NCBI GenBank assembly: GCA_964513565.1
Contig: CAZENE010000010.1
Location: 1-64,000 of the forward strand
Direction: 5' to 3'
From: Delta-02 sp964513565
GTDB lineage: Bacteria; Desulfobacterota; Syntrophorhabdia; Syntrophorhabdales; Syntrophorhabdaceae
DNA: 64,000 nt
Below the pieces are notes generated by a model. That model searched no databases. It was not told the DNA's origin and worked only from the letters and a program-made list of their open reading frames with translations. Shown here one piece after another: positions 33,341 to 42,803 of the stretch. Numbering within the stretch: the stretch's first letter is position 1; each line of letters begins with the position of its first letter. The translations under genes and the position numbers were made by a program.

Positions 33341-35056
33341 TCAATCCGTATGCTCACTATTCTTCTTCATTGCCGGCTCAAGGATATCTCCGAGAGTAGA
33401 AAACGCGCCGCCTGGCTCATCGCCAGCCTGGGATACGGTCTTGGTTTCCCTTCTTCTCAGTATTTTCGTGCTCAGGGCTATTCTTTTGTCTTTTTCGTCT
33501 ATGTTGAGGATAGCAGCCTGTATCTTGTCATCAAGGGTGAATACTTCCGATGGCTGTTTTCCCTGCAGTTCATCCATTTCGGATACATGAATGAGGCCTT
33601 CAACTCCTTCTTCGATCTCGACGAAGACGCCGAAATCGGTGATGCTGGTGATATGGCCCTCGACGATATCACCGACGGAATAACGGTTTGAAACTCCCTT
33701 CCAGGGGTCTTCCTTCAGTCTCTTGATGCTCAATGAGAATTTCTTCTGCGACTTGTCTATGTTCAAGACGAGTGCGTCAATGGTCGTGCCTTTTTTGAGC
33801 TGTTCCTGGGAGGCCTTTTTTCTCCGCGACCATGACAGTTCAGACATATGCACCAATCCGTCGATGCCGTTCCCGATGCCAACGAACATCCCGAATTCGG
33901 TAAAGTTCTTGACTTTGCCCTTTACGATCGAGCCGGGAGGATAGTTGGCCTCAAGTTCGTCCCACGGATCGGGGGCCAGTTGTTTGAGGCCGAGAGATAT
34001 GCGTCTCTTGTCGAGATCGATCTTCAAGACAACGAGTTCAAGGGTGTCACCTTTATTGACGATCTTGGAAGGGTTTTTGAACTTCTTATCCCAGCTCATT
34101 TCACTGACATGGAGAAGGCCTTCCAAACCCTGCTCGAGTTCTACGAATGCACCGTATTCCACGATCCCGACAACTTTACCTTTGAGCTTTGTTCCGGTAG
34201 GATATTTTTCGTCTATCTTCAGCCACGGATCTGTTTTTAACTGTTTCATGCCGATGGACACGCGACCCTTTTCCGTATCGATCCCGATGATCTTTACCTT
34301 TACTTCATCGCCTATCCGGAGATATTCTTTCGGATGCGAGATCTTTCCCCAGGTAATATCGTTGATGTGAAGGAACCCGTCAACACCACCGAGATCAACG
34401 AAGGCCCCGTAATCGGTAATGTTTCTGACAAAACCGTAAATGATCTGACCGTCTTTGACGTTCTTCCAGAATTCCTGTCTTTTCCTGTCGCGCTCCTCCT
34501 CGAGAAGAACACGCCGCGAGAGGATAATGCTGCCTTTTCTGCGGTTTGATTTTATAACCTTGAACTTAAGGGAACGCCCGACAAAGGATGCCGGGTTCTT
34601 GACCGGTTTTATGTCGACCTGCGAAAGCGGGAGGAAGGCATTGATGCCGACATCAACTATGAACCCCCCCTTTACTTCCGAGGCGATATGGCCTTCCAGG
34701 GCGGACCCGTCTTCAAGCGATTTGTCGATCTTCTCCCATGTTTTTATTTCATCAACCCGTTTCTTCGATAGTCTCAAGAGTCCCGATTCTTTCTCGCGCC
34801 CGACGATCATTACTTCAACTTCATCATCGACGCTTACGGGTTGCTCGCTGCCTTCCCGGGTTGGAAATTCACTGAGAGGTGCTATACCTTCCGATTTTAA
34901 GCCGACATCGATAATAACAGAATCACCCGCGATATTTATCACCTTTCCTGTCAGTATGTTGCCTTCCTGGAGGCTCTTCATCGAGGTTTCGTATAGTGTC
35001 TGCATATCCTCCTGTGTGTTGTCTTTTGGTGTCGCGGTATCTGTCTCCACCGTCAT
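33341..35056 (-). CDS. rpsA: 30S ribosomal protein S1
   Basis: 571 residues, close to the E. coli 557. Six consecutive S1 (OB-fold) repeats can be read; the conserved DYGAFVDLGGVDGFLHI, EYGAFVELEQGLEGLLHVSE, EFGMFVGIGNGIDGLVHMSE and DFGVFVEIEEGVEGLIHVSE mark repeats 3-6. S1 binds mRNA leaders on the 30S. It follows cmk-ispH as in many bacteria where cmk and rpsA are neighbours. The N-terminal 25 residues are acidic. Confidence 0.97.
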   Translation of the reverse strand: MTVETDTATPKDNTQEDMQTLYETSMKSLQEGNILTGKVINIAGDSVIIDVGLKSEGIAPLSEFPTREGSEQPVSVDDEVEVMIVGREKESGLLRLSKKRVDEIKTWEKIDKSLEDGSALEGHIASEVKGGFIVDVGINAFLPLSQVDIKPVKNPASFVGRSLKFKVIKSNRRKGSIILSRRVLLEEERDRKRQEFWKNVKDGQIIYGFVRNITDYGAFVDLGGVDGFLHINDITWGKISHPKEYLRIGDEVKVKIIGIDTEKGRVSIGMKQLKTDPWLKIDEKYPTGTKLKGKVVGIVEYGAFVELEQGLEGLLHVSEMSWDKKFKNPSKIVNKGDTLELVVLKIDLDKRRISLGLKQLAPDPWDELEANYPPGSIVKGKVKNFTEFGMFVGIGNGIDGLVHMSELSWSRRKKASQEQLKKGTTIDALVLNIDKSQKKFSLSIKRLKEDPWKGVSNRYSVGDIVEGHITSITDFGVFVEIEEGVEGLIHVSEMDELQGKQPSEVFTLDDKIQAAILNIDEKDKRIALSTKILRRRETKTVSQAGDEPGGAFSTLGDILEPAMKKNSEHTD

Positions 35057-35066
35057 CGTGTGCCCC

Positions 35067-35885
35067 CTAAAAATTTTTTACTCGCCCTTCAACAATATCT
35101 ATGATCAGATCGGGTGTGGACGCGCCCCCCGTTAAGCCTATTCGGGATACATTCTTGAACCACTCGGGACGCAGGTCTTCTACCGTTTCAATATGGTAGG
35201 TATTTGGTTGGACTTTGTGAACGACCTTATACAACTTCGTAGTGTTTGAACTGTTCTTTCCCCCCACTACCAGCATCATATCGACTTCGCCCGATAACGC
35301 TACAGCCTCGTTTTGTCGTATCTGAGTGCTTTCGCAAATCGTGTTATATATTCTGAGCTCTTCCACTCCGGCGATAAGCTCTTTGACGATCGAAACGAAT
35401 GTACCTTTATCGAGGGTGGTTTGACTTACAACTCCCACCTTTTTGGCAGTTAATGTTGTTGGTTCTTGTAGTACAATACCATCATTTTCCAAATAACTCA
35501 AGACACTTTTGACCTCAGGGTGGTTGCTGTCACCAACGATAACAACCCGATAGCCGCTCTTCTCGAGGTTCTTCGCATGCTTGCGAACACGCTTCACGAA
35601 CGGGCATGTCGTGTCGATCGATTTGAGCCCGCTCTTGCGAATATAATCTTCTTCTTCCTTTTTTATTCCATGGGTGCGAAAGACGACAGTCCCTTCTTTG
35701 ACCTGGTATACGTCATCGACCGGGATTATCCCTTTCTCCTGCAACAGTTCTACCATCTGTGGATTGTGGATGATTGGGCCTATGGTAAAAACCTTTTCGC
35801 CCGTTCCCGCAGCCTTCAGCACCATTTTTATGGCCCGTTTTACCCCGAAGCAAAAGCCGATATTCTTCGTCTTGATCACATTCAT
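35067..35885 (-). CDS. ispH: 4-hydroxy-3-methylbut-2-enyl diphosphate reductase
   Basis: 272 residues, the short bacterial form. The three Cys that hold the [4Fe-4S] cluster are in GFCFGVKRAI (near 12), DTTCPFVKRV (near 94) and NTICESTQIRQ (near 190). IspH makes isopentenyl and dimethylallyl diphosphate, the last step of the MEP pathway. It begins one base inside the cmk stop (TAATG) and is ten bases before rpsA. Confidence 0.96.
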   Translation of the reverse strand: MNVIKTKNIGFCFGVKRAIKMVLKAAGTGEKVFTIGPIIHNPQMVELLQEKGIIPVDDVYQVKEGTVVFRTHGIKKEEEDYIRKSGLKSIDTTCPFVKRVRKHAKNLEKSGYRVVIVGDSNHPEVKSVLSYLENDGIVLQEPTTLTAKKVGVVSQTTLDKGTFVSIVKELIAGVEELRIYNTICESTQIRQNEAVALSGEVDMMLVVGGKNSSNTTKLYKVVHKVQPNTYHIETVEDLRPEWFKNVSRIGLTGGASTPDLIIDIVEGRVKNF

Positions 35886-36553
35886 TATTTCTCGTCCCTG
35901 TCTTTGATATGGCTCAGTATCATCTTCAAGACCTCTTCGATGTCTGTTCCTGTCGTATCAACAATGATCGCGCCATGAGGAACGACAAGCGGTGCTATGG
36001 CCCGCGTGGAATCGTCTGTGTCCCGCCTCTTCATTTGCTCTTCCACCGCACTAGGTTCCAGCTGTGAACCTTTTGCGGCCAGTTCGGCATATCGGCGGTT
36101 TGCCCGTTCTTCGGGGCGTGCGTCGAGATAGAATTTAATGTCAGCGTCCGGGAAGACAACACTTCCCGTATCTCTTCCTTCGAGGACGGCATTTCTGCCC
36201 TCTGCGATCCGGCGCTGTATCGAATTTGCATACTCGCGGACAGGCTGTTCCTGGGAGAGCGACGACGCAAGCAGGGAAATATCCGGCTCACGTATTTCTT
36301 CAGAAATATCCCGTCCGGAGAGTCTTACCCGGGTATTTTCGCCGAACTCAAATGTCAGGGAGAGATCCGGCAGAAGATCTTCCACCCGCTCGCTGTCTTT
36401 TCGTAATTTATAAGCGTACGCTATGCCGCGGTAGATTGCACCGGAATCAATGTATATATAACCGGCAGTCGAAGCAAGGAGCTTTGCGATAGTGCTTTTC
36501 CCGGCACCGCTTGGACCGTCAATCGTTATGATCTTGTTTGTTCTCAATGTCAC
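35885..36553 (-). CDS. cmk: Cytidylate kinase
   Basis: 222 residues from GTG 36553, which has AGGA six bases upstream; an upstream in-frame TTG at 36574 would add seven residues. Walker A is IDGPSGAGKST near residues 10-20; LEGRDTGSVVFPDADIKFYLDA and RRDTDDSTRAIAPL are CMP kinase signatures. Converts CMP/dCMP to diphosphates. First gene of an operon with ispH, rpsA, Trm112 and lpxL. Confidence 0.95.
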   Translation of the reverse strand: MTLRTNKIITIDGPSGAGKSTIAKLLASTAGYIYIDSGAIYRGIAYAYKLRKDSERVEDLLPDLSLTFEFGENTRVRLSGRDISEEIREPDISLLASSLSQEQPVREYANSIQRRIAEGRNAVLEGRDTGSVVFPDADIKFYLDARPEERANRRYAELAAKGSQLEPSAVEEQMKRRDTDDSTRAIAPLVVPHGAIIVDTTGTDIEEVLKMILSHIKDRDEK

Positions 36554-36594
36554 GTTGTTTCCTGCAACCCTCAAACGCCTTAAGCCAAGTAATT

Positions 36595-36623
36595 ATTATA
36601 TATCAAATTATCGAAAAATTCAA
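36595..36623 (-). promoter_or_regulatory. Sigma-70-like promoter of cmk operon
   Basis: On the minus strand TTGAAT (36623-36618) and a perfect TATAAT (36600-36595) are spaced by exactly 17 bases. The leader to the cmk GTG is about 35-40 bases. Confidence 0.65.
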
Positions 36624-37014
36624 AGCGTATCGCGGGGATAGGGCGATGGGTAGGATTCCCGCTGCGGCGCCCCGGACGCAACTGAAGGCAGATTACGCTC
36701 TCTCGCGCAGAATTCCGGCCGGCACTGCACCCGGAAAAGGAGCGAGGGCCTCTTTGGTGTGCCAACGAGCTTGAAAATGCAAAGGCCGGTTTCCCCGATT
36801 ATGGTATTTTGACCCATATTGCATCAATAGATAATCAATAAGAATTTGGGCGTCTTTTGTGCTAGTATCGTAACGCGGTGCAGGGGAAGCGGGGTTAAGC
36901 AATTTGCAGTGCTTCTGGGAAATTTCTGTAGTCGAATAATATTACACATAAATAGCCTGTTGAGCGACAGACATTGCTGCGGGATTTTCTTAAAGTATAA
37001 AAACAGGTCGCTTA
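36624..37014. other. Intergenic stretch, no convincing gene
   Basis: Several short overlapping frames exist on both strands (for example 36693-36902 minus and 36846-37178 plus), but none has a family motif. No RNA gene recognised. Confidence 0.5.
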
Positions 37015-37236
37015 ATGAGCTCAAAAATAAAGAAGCATTCATTATCTTTATATCCACCACGAACACAGGCCCATCGCCATACGCCTACTGTGCATTGCAG
37101 TCGTTGCGGCAAGGAGGTCAAGATCATCCCGTTCGGCTACGGGTACATTGCAGTATGCTGCAATCGTGTGATCTATAGTGGCCGGAAATTGCCAAACGAC
37201 AGCACACCGGGGAATTCCGGGGAATTCCCATCATAA
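37015..37236 (+). CDS. Small Cys-containing protein, unknown function
   Basis: 73 residues. CSRCGKEVKIIPFGYGYIAV followed by CCNRVIYSG gives a CxxC plus CC arrangement about 20 residues apart, which could form a small zinc ribbon. Start ATG at 37015; no good ribosome site. The regular Cys spacing is the main reason to regard it as real. Not recognised as any family. Confidence 0.45.
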   Translation: MSSKIKKHSLSLYPPRTQAHRHTPTVHCSRCGKEVKIIPFGYGYIAVCCNRVIYSGRKLPNDSTPGNSGEFPS

Positions 37237-37420
37237 CGTTTCGGCTTCTGGTTTTTCCTGATTTTCTTGCATAAATACATTGAATCATATTAAATCAATG
37301 GAGAGACATCGCATTAACCGGGGTGTGCGCGCGGATTAGGCCGGCATCCCATTAATTTGACTCGAGGACGGTCCATTGAGAAAAATGAGAGAAGATGCGG
37401 CAAGATCAGGGGCGGGCACG

Positions 37421-37747
37421 ATGCGGTCGATTTCGGCCATAATAGGTACAGTGTGTGCGATAAGCCTTCTTTGCTTTCCTGCCCATGCAACCACCTCGGA
37501 TGTCTTCAGGTGTCCCAACGGCGCTATTGTTGCGGTTCATGACAGGCTCTCCGCGGTAATGCTTAAATGTTACGCCCCTACGATAATATCCAGGCGAAGC
37601 GTCACGCGAGGATTGCCCTTTGGGTATTACGAGACAGTGGAGATAGAGGAATGGACATACAACCTCGGTCCCTCTTCATTCATGTATTACCTCACATTCG
37701 AGAACGGTTTTCTGGAAAGGATCGAAAGCGGAGCATACGGGAATTAA
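37421..37747 (+). CDS. Secreted DUF2845-like small protein
   Basis: 108 residues from ATG 37421, which gives a regular signal peptide (MRSISAIIGTVCAISLLCFP then AHA). The frame extends to TTG 37376, which has a better ribosome site (GAGGAC) but adds 15 charged residues. The mature part (FRCPNGAIVAVHDRLSAVML, KCYAPT, EEWTYNLGPSSFMYYLTFENGFLERIESGAYGN) resembles DUF2845 periplasmic proteins. Function unknown. Confidence 0.7.
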   Translation: MRSISAIIGTVCAISLLCFPAHATTSDVFRCPNGAIVAVHDRLSAVMLKCYAPTIISRRSVTRGLPFGYYETVEIEEWTYNLGPSSFMYYLTFENGFLERIESGAYGN

Positions 37748-37772
37748 GGGTATTACGGACGGATCGGTATGA

Positions 37773-38963
37773 TCATGGCCGGTATATATGCTCCCTCGTC
37801 CAGGGGATCTCATTGTTCAGGCCATTGGTGAATAAAATTTGATACAGGCGTATATTTCCCCAGCGGAAAGCGGCTGCACTGCCGATAAGAAACAACCGCC
37901 ACATCCGAACGAGCCTTTCATCGAACATTTCGGTTATTTTTTCCCTGTTTTCTTCTAAACGTTTTTCCCATTCTTCCAGTGTTGCGGCGTAATGTACGCG
38001 AAGATTTTCTATGTCAACGGGAACGAGCCTCTCCTTCCCCATGGTCTGTATGATGTGGCCCAACACAGGAATATGGCCGCCCGGAAATATGTATTTCTTT
38101 GTCCAGGGGTCGAAAGCGGTATTTATTTCTTTTCCGATGGTGTGAAGAAGACCTATTCCCTGCGGCTTTAAGAGCATTCGGGCCTTTTTCATAAAAACCG
38201 GGATAAATCCCTTACCAACATGCTCGAACATACCCACGGAAACGAATTTGTCGAATTTTCCTTCGATATTCCTGTAATCTTTCTGGAGGATTGTGACCAG
38301 GTCCTCAAGACCTTCCGCGGCTAATTTTTCTCTGGCGTATCGCGCCTGATTGGGTGAGATCGTACAGCCTGTGCCGGTAACCCCGTAATGGCGAGCCGCA
38401 TATATGAGCATTCCACCCCATCCGCAGCCAATGTCTACGAGTGATTCCCCTTGCTTAAGCTGGAGCTTTCTGCATATATGCTCGTATTTTTGTTCCTGGG
38501 CCTGATCCAGGCTGTCTGTCGCGGATCGAAAATAGGCGCATGAATAAGCCATAGTTTTATCAAGGTAGTGCTTGTAGAATGCATCGCCAAGATCGTAGTG
38601 ATGCGTTATGTTTGCGGGCGCCTGGCGGATCGTGTTCAAAGACGCTAAATGTGCAAAAAACACGGACAATTTCGTCAAGGGAGACAGTTGGATATCCTGA
38701 AAGTGGGGATCTATCCCGATACGGACAAGCTTTCCAAAATCACCCTGTACATCGATATTGCCGGCTGTGTACTCCTCCCCGAAACCCATGGAACCCCTTG
38801 CAAGCAAACGTTTTGCCGTTGTCCTCTCCCTGAAGCCGAGGGTAAAGACAGGTTTTCCTTTCCCATAATGTTCGGTCTGGCCATCCCATAATGTCACGTC
38901 AAAAGGAATTTCAGGTGATCTTTCACTGAGAGCGGAAAAGAGGCGATGAAGGGTCTTTTTCAT
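37773..38963 (-). CDS. cfa: Cyclopropane-fatty-acyl-phospholipid synthase
   Basis: 396 residues, normal Cfa length. The SAM site VDIGCGWGGMLIYAARHYGV is near residues 176-195, and DLGDAFYKHYLDKTMAYSCAYF, SVGMFEHVG and the C-terminal LYQILFTNGLNNEIPWTREH are characteristic. It methylenates unsaturated acyl chains of membrane lipids, usually under stress or in stationary phase. GGGGGATATCA precedes the ATG. It converges with the DUF2845-like gene, 25 bases away. Confidence 0.96.
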   Translation of the reverse strand: MKKTLHRLFSALSERSPEIPFDVTLWDGQTEHYGKGKPVFTLGFRERTTAKRLLARGSMGFGEEYTAGNIDVQGDFGKLVRIGIDPHFQDIQLSPLTKLSVFFAHLASLNTIRQAPANITHHYDLGDAFYKHYLDKTMAYSCAYFRSATDSLDQAQEQKYEHICRKLQLKQGESLVDIGCGWGGMLIYAARHYGVTGTGCTISPNQARYAREKLAAEGLEDLVTILQKDYRNIEGKFDKFVSVGMFEHVGKGFIPVFMKKARMLLKPQGIGLLHTIGKEINTAFDPWTKKYIFPGGHIPVLGHIIQTMGKERLVPVDIENLRVHYAATLEEWEKRLEENREKITEMFDERLVRMWRLFLIGSAAAFRWGNIRLYQILFTNGLNNEIPWTREHIYRP

Positions 38964-39170
38964 TGATATCCCCCTAAGATGAAATCTTCCTGTATAATTA
39001 GTATTTTATTTATCGGCTCCCACGAGGTCAAGAGGTAGCGGGGCTTTCTCCGGCTTTCTCGCAGGCTTAATTCTTTCTTGCAAAATGGCCCGCGTTGCAG
39101 GAGAATTCATAGCAGACACGGCTGCGGTCCGACCGAACAAAGCACCGCATGATGAACAAGGAGGAGTTAG

Positions 39171-39425
39171 ATGTTATCATGCCTTCGAATAGGGAAAAAG
39201 AAATGGATCTTTTCATGCCTGTGCCTTACACTTTGCCCTATTCTAGGGGGCTGTGTCGTTGGTTATGAACAACGCGGTAAAACCCAGGCGGACTTTGACC
39301 GGGATAAGAAGTATTGCCAATCGGTAGCCGAAAAAGAATACCAGCGTAAGGGTACTCGCATATGTGACGAAGCCGAGGCGTGCCTGAGATCGTTAGGCTG
39401 GTCCGGCTCGCGCTCTCTCTGGTAA
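39171..39425 (+). CDS. Small lipoprotein, unknown function
   Basis: 84 residues: a lipoprotein signal peptide (KKWIFSCLCLTLCPILGGC, lipobox LGGC with Cys near residue 28), then a short mature part with RDKKYCQSVAEKEY and three further Cys. AAGGAGGAGTTAG lies directly before the ATG. Probably periplasmic, anchored by lipid. Not recognised. Confidence 0.75.
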   Translation: MLSCLRIGKKKWIFSCLCLTLCPILGGCVVGYEQRGKTQADFDRDKKYCQSVAEKEYQRKGTRICDEAEACLRSLGWSGSRSLW

Positions 39426-39443
39426 TGTAAAGGGCAAGTTATT

Positions 39444-40136
39444 ATGATCATTACGAATGAAGACCTCAAGGAAGTTCTATCCCTGCATTTGCGATGGCTC
39501 CAAAATGAGGGAGGTGCGTGCGCCAATCTGTCCGGGGCCGACCTGTCGGGCTCCCGGATGGCGGGTGTAAATTTATCGCATGCTATACTATCGGGCGCCG
39601 ATCTTACCGGTGCAACCCTTGCAAGGGCCAATTTATCCGGTACTGACCTGTCAGGTGCGGTCCTTGTCGATGCGGACCTGTCACGTGCCAATTTCTATCG
39701 GGCCACTCTATCGGGAGCGGATCTCTCGGGAGCTAGGTTGATTCGTGCCAATTTGTCCGGAGTCGATATGTCGAGGGCCAATTGCGAAGGCGCGAATTTA
39801 AGCGCAGCCAATTTAAGCCGCGCTAATTTGGCCGGGGCCGAACTCAACAAGGCCGATCTCACGGGGACAGACCTCGAACGGGCGGACCTTGCCCTTGTGG
39901 AGCTTATCGGCGCCGATCTTGCCGGCGCCAATCTATCTCATGCAGATCTTTCGTACGCCAACCTTACGCGGGCCAATCTTACCCGGGTCAATCTCGCGGG
40001 AGTTGACATCTCGCGTGCTAACCTTACCTATGCAAATCTCGCCGGGGCCGATCTTACACGGGCGGACATGACGCAGGCCGACCTTGATGAGGCGGACCTT
40101 ACAGGCGCGACTTGGCCTGACGGAACGAGGAAATAA
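39444..40136 (+). CDS. Pentapeptide-repeat protein
   Basis: 230 residues. From about residue 27 to the end, it is a nearly unbroken run of about 40 A(D/N)Lxx pentapeptides (ANLSGADLSGS, ADLTGATLARANLSG and so on), which fold as a right-handed quadrilateral beta helix. No signal peptide, so cytoplasmic. Some relatives mimic DNA and protect gyrase, but the family is functionally diverse and nothing here shows that. 18 bases after the lipoprotein gene. Confidence 0.92.
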   Translation: MIITNEDLKEVLSLHLRWLQNEGGACANLSGADLSGSRMAGVNLSHAILSGADLTGATLARANLSGTDLSGAVLVDADLSRANFYRATLSGADLSGARLIRANLSGVDMSRANCEGANLSAANLSRANLAGAELNKADLTGTDLERADLALVELIGADLAGANLSHADLSYANLTRANLTRVNLAGVDISRANLTYANLAGADLTRADMTQADLDEADLTGATWPDGTRK

Positions 40137-40185
40137 GGTGAGCTTTTGAGAAGATCTGCTTCACTTATATACATACGGGGGCATC

Positions 40186-40839
40186 ATGCGCTTTAAAGGA
40201 GTTATCTTTGATCTTGACGGAACGCTCGTTAATTCGCTCGAAGACATAGCGGATTCCATGAATGCCGTCCTGAGAACGCACGGTTTCCCAACGCATGATG
40301 TTGGCGAATATAAAGGTTTTGTTGGAGGCGGGATGACCAACCTCGTGATCAAGGCGATGCCCGAAAAGGCTCGTGGTGATGCCCGAATAGCACTTTGCCG
40401 CGACGCAATGCTGGCTGAATATGGCGCCAACTATCTCAACAAGACGAGACCGTATGATGGGATCACCGATCTTATCCAGGAGCTTTCCCGCATGAATATC
40501 CAGCGGGCTGTTTTTTCCAACAAAGTCGACCATCTCACGAAGAAGATAATGGCGGAGCTTTTCCCCCATTTATATTTTGCGATCGTTTTGGGATCCGGCC
40601 CCGGGCTGCCTGAGAAGCCTGACCCGAAAGGCGTCCTTGCAATAAGCAGCCATTTGAAGATCTTGCCCGGGGATATGATCTATGTCGGTGATTCCGACGT
40701 CGATATGCAAACCGCCCGCAATGCAGGCATGAGTTCCGCAGGCGCCCTGTGGGGTTTCAGGACAAAGGAGGAATTGATGGCAAATGGGGCTGAATTTTTG
40801 CTTGGCCATCCAATGGACCTCGTTCCGATCCTGCAATAA
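40186..40839 (+). CDS. gph: HAD hydrolase, probable phosphoglycolate phosphatase
   Basis: 217 residues of the HAD superfamily: nucleophile Asp9 and acid Asp11 in FDLDGTLVNS, a helical cap with GFVGGGMTNLVIKAMPE, motif II Ser/Thr in RAVFSNK, motif III Lys in KPDPKGVL and motif IV VGDSDVDMQTARNAG. Closest to Gph-type phosphatases; substrate specificity cannot be fixed from sequence. Confidence 0.88.
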   Translation: MRFKGVIFDLDGTLVNSLEDIADSMNAVLRTHGFPTHDVGEYKGFVGGGMTNLVIKAMPEKARGDARIALCRDAMLAEYGANYLNKTRPYDGITDLIQELSRMNIQRAVFSNKVDHLTKKIMAELFPHLYFAIVLGSGPGLPEKPDPKGVLAISSHLKILPGDMIYVGDSDVDMQTARNAGMSSAGALWGFRTKEELMANGAEFLLGHPMDLVPILQ

Positions 40840-40853
40840 GAAGGGGCTCTTGA

Positions 40854-41398
40854 CTACCGGTCGTTTGCCCTGTTTGCTGTCGAATAGATGTTGGGATTAT
40901 ACAGGACTCTTTTCTTGAATGCTGCGGCACTGGAGATCACTTTGTCTGCATACCGGTCGTCCTTTGCTCCGATGATATCGTGCGCTTCTTCCGGTGACGA
41001 AAAATAGTGCTTCCATATCGTCCAATGGATCTGCATCAGGCCGCGCGCGTTCTTGTCGCTTACGGCATCGGGATCAAAGCCGCTTTCAACCTGTATAACA
41101 CCCATAATTACAGATAAAAAATTAAGCCTGTGTTCGCGAGAGGTAAAGGTATTGTTTTCTGTGTACGTGCTCCGTGATTGCTCTGGCAAAGAGAACGGAC
41201 GCTATTTGCTTCTTTTTTTGTTAATGCTTCGTATATGCCGGTATACATGGCTAAAATCTCCATATTTGTCAGGATCGTTTTTCTTAAGGGATTCAATATC
41301 CCCGTGGACCGATTCCATATCCCTCCCGTACGAACCACCAGAGAAGATGCCGCAACGAGGATAAATAAGATGATGTTTGCGACTTTCACAGCCTGCAA
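40854..41398 (-). pseudogene. Membrane-anchored SLT lytic transglycosylase, frameshifted
   Basis: Two overlapping frames form one protein. From TTG 41398 (GGAG seven bases before) it reads MQAVKVANIILFILVAASSL, a membrane anchor, then to KKEANSVRSL. After a frame change near 41175-41215 the second frame (to 40854) has the catalytic part: VIQVESGFDPDAVSDKNARG, then LMQI, the SLT signature with catalytic Glu. Either a real frameshift or an assembly error. The intact product would cut peptidoglycan in the periplasm. Confidence 0.75.
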
Positions 41399-41753
41399 AA
41401 ACTTCTCCGTAAAAATGTCTTTATCGAAATTACCGGCGGACTGCTCGTGACGTCCTCCTCATATCTTGAATTGCACTCTGCCAGATTTTTCTGCAAATTA
41501 AATATTCGGTTCATCTCGCTCCGTTATCCCGGCGAATTCGCGGGAATGACGGCGGGTGGAATTGCGACACGGTTTCTTTGGGGAATGACGCTTTGAGGCA
41601 TATCCACGGTCATGGACATTATATAACGCATGATGGATTGCACACACCGTAGAGGCCCGGGAAGGGAAGATCAAAAATTCATCATTATTTTTCTGGACAA
41701 AATTTTCGTACAATATATTTTTACAAATCTCTTGGTTACTTGCCGTAGTATAT
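41399..41753. other. Intergenic stretch with one repeat element
   Basis: No gene with family features. It holds the REP-like repeat at 41523-41553 and AT-rich sequence (41695-41760) in front of the next frame. A minus-strand frame at 41498-41713 has no support. Confidence 0.5.
41523..41553 (+). repeat. Dispersed palindromic repeat, copy 3
   Basis: ATCCCGGCGAATTCGCGGGA then ATGACGG: same hairpin plus ATGACG layout as at 31262 and 32185. Confidence 0.5.
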
Positions 41754-42206
41754 TTGACAGTAAATTACGATAAAGACAAAAAATTATGCGGCTTTCAATT
41801 CAGTCGGGGGGATTGTATTGGAACGAAACGAAAAACAAAAGGTTCGGACCATATCGTTCATGTGATTGCAGGCCTGATCATATTGGCCCTGCTTGCGTAT
41901 TTCGCCTCGCAGAGCATTGTCGTGGTCCATAAATTGGAACTGCCCATGCTGCGCCTTTTTCGGGCATTTTCCAGAAGTACATCGAGGTCAAGGCATACAA
42001 CTGCCGGTGATCTATCGGGCCCCGCCCTGTCAGAATTGCTGTCGGAAAAAGGTTCTGCAATGCCTGAAGTATTTGTCACCGCACTGTCCAGGTTATCTCC
42101 CGGGCGCCAGGAAAATAACCTGCGGCGCTATTCAGATATCCTACAAACTGTTAAACGAGGCGATATCGAACGCTCCTTTAAAACCTTTCAAGGGGCCGCG
42201 AGATAG
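41754..42206 (+). CDS. Hypothetical membrane protein (possibly decayed)
   Basis: 150 residues from a TTG; no good ribosome site. One transmembrane segment (IVHVIAGLIILALLAYFA) near residues 35-52, followed by a Ser/Arg-rich region and a helical tail. No family recognised. Downstream sequence to 42676 continues to look coding in other frames, so this may be the front of a gene broken by frameshifts. Confidence 0.35.
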   Translation: MTVNYDKDKKLCGFQFSRGDCIGTKRKTKGSDHIVHVIAGLIILALLAYFASQSIVVVHKLELPMLRLFRAFSRSTSRSRHTTAGDLSGPALSELLSEKGSAMPEVFVTALSRLSPGRQENNLRRYSDILQTVKRGDIERSFKTFQGAAR

Positions 42207-42676
42207 AAACATTACCAGAGAACGATATTTTTGAAGTGTTCGGCTCTGTCCTGGAACATGCGCTGTTCTTTGCACGGGAATAGGTCTTTCTTCCCCAGAT
42301 TCGACAAATTACTGCTTTAATGATGAACGTCGCTAAAGCCAAAGGAGCGTATCGACTCTCGACAAGCTGTCCTTTTTTATGATCGGCCTGGCGGGATTTG
42401 TTGATATTATGGTGCAATTATCTCCAGGTTTCGAACAAGTAAGGCATTCTGACAGATATACAGGCCAATGCGTTTGAAAAATACCTTGCGGCGATAGATG
42501 CTTTCCAGATGCTGTACGAAAGCAAGCTGCCCCGTCAGATCGGAGCCCTGCGTGTAAAAGAGAATGAGCTTGAATCGGGTAATGTTCCCGATGTTCCGTC
42601 AGTCCGCGATCACGTGAACGCAATGAAGGCAAACGAGATGATAACGAATGTTGCAGAAAGGTCTATCCCTTATTAA
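42207..42676 (+). pseudogene. Decayed reading frames, unknown protein
   Basis: Two pieces look protein-like in different plus-strand frames: LPENDIFEVFGSVLEHALFF (about 42212-42283) and, from 42443 to a stop at 42676, ILTDIQANAFEKYLAAIDAF then QMLYESKLPRQIGALRVKEN and a tail ending NVAERSIPY. The second has no ATG start. They could be the remains of one helical protein with the 41754 frame. No family named. Confidence 0.3.
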
Positions 42677-42803
42677 GAACCTCCTTGGGAGCCTTATGCA
42701 AACCTTCCGTGAAGGCGCTGAAAAGCTCAAAAGTATGCACATGGCATAATTCAATTGCTTTGACAAGTCCGCGATAGCTATGGTAAATATTACGGTCAAC
42801 GCT

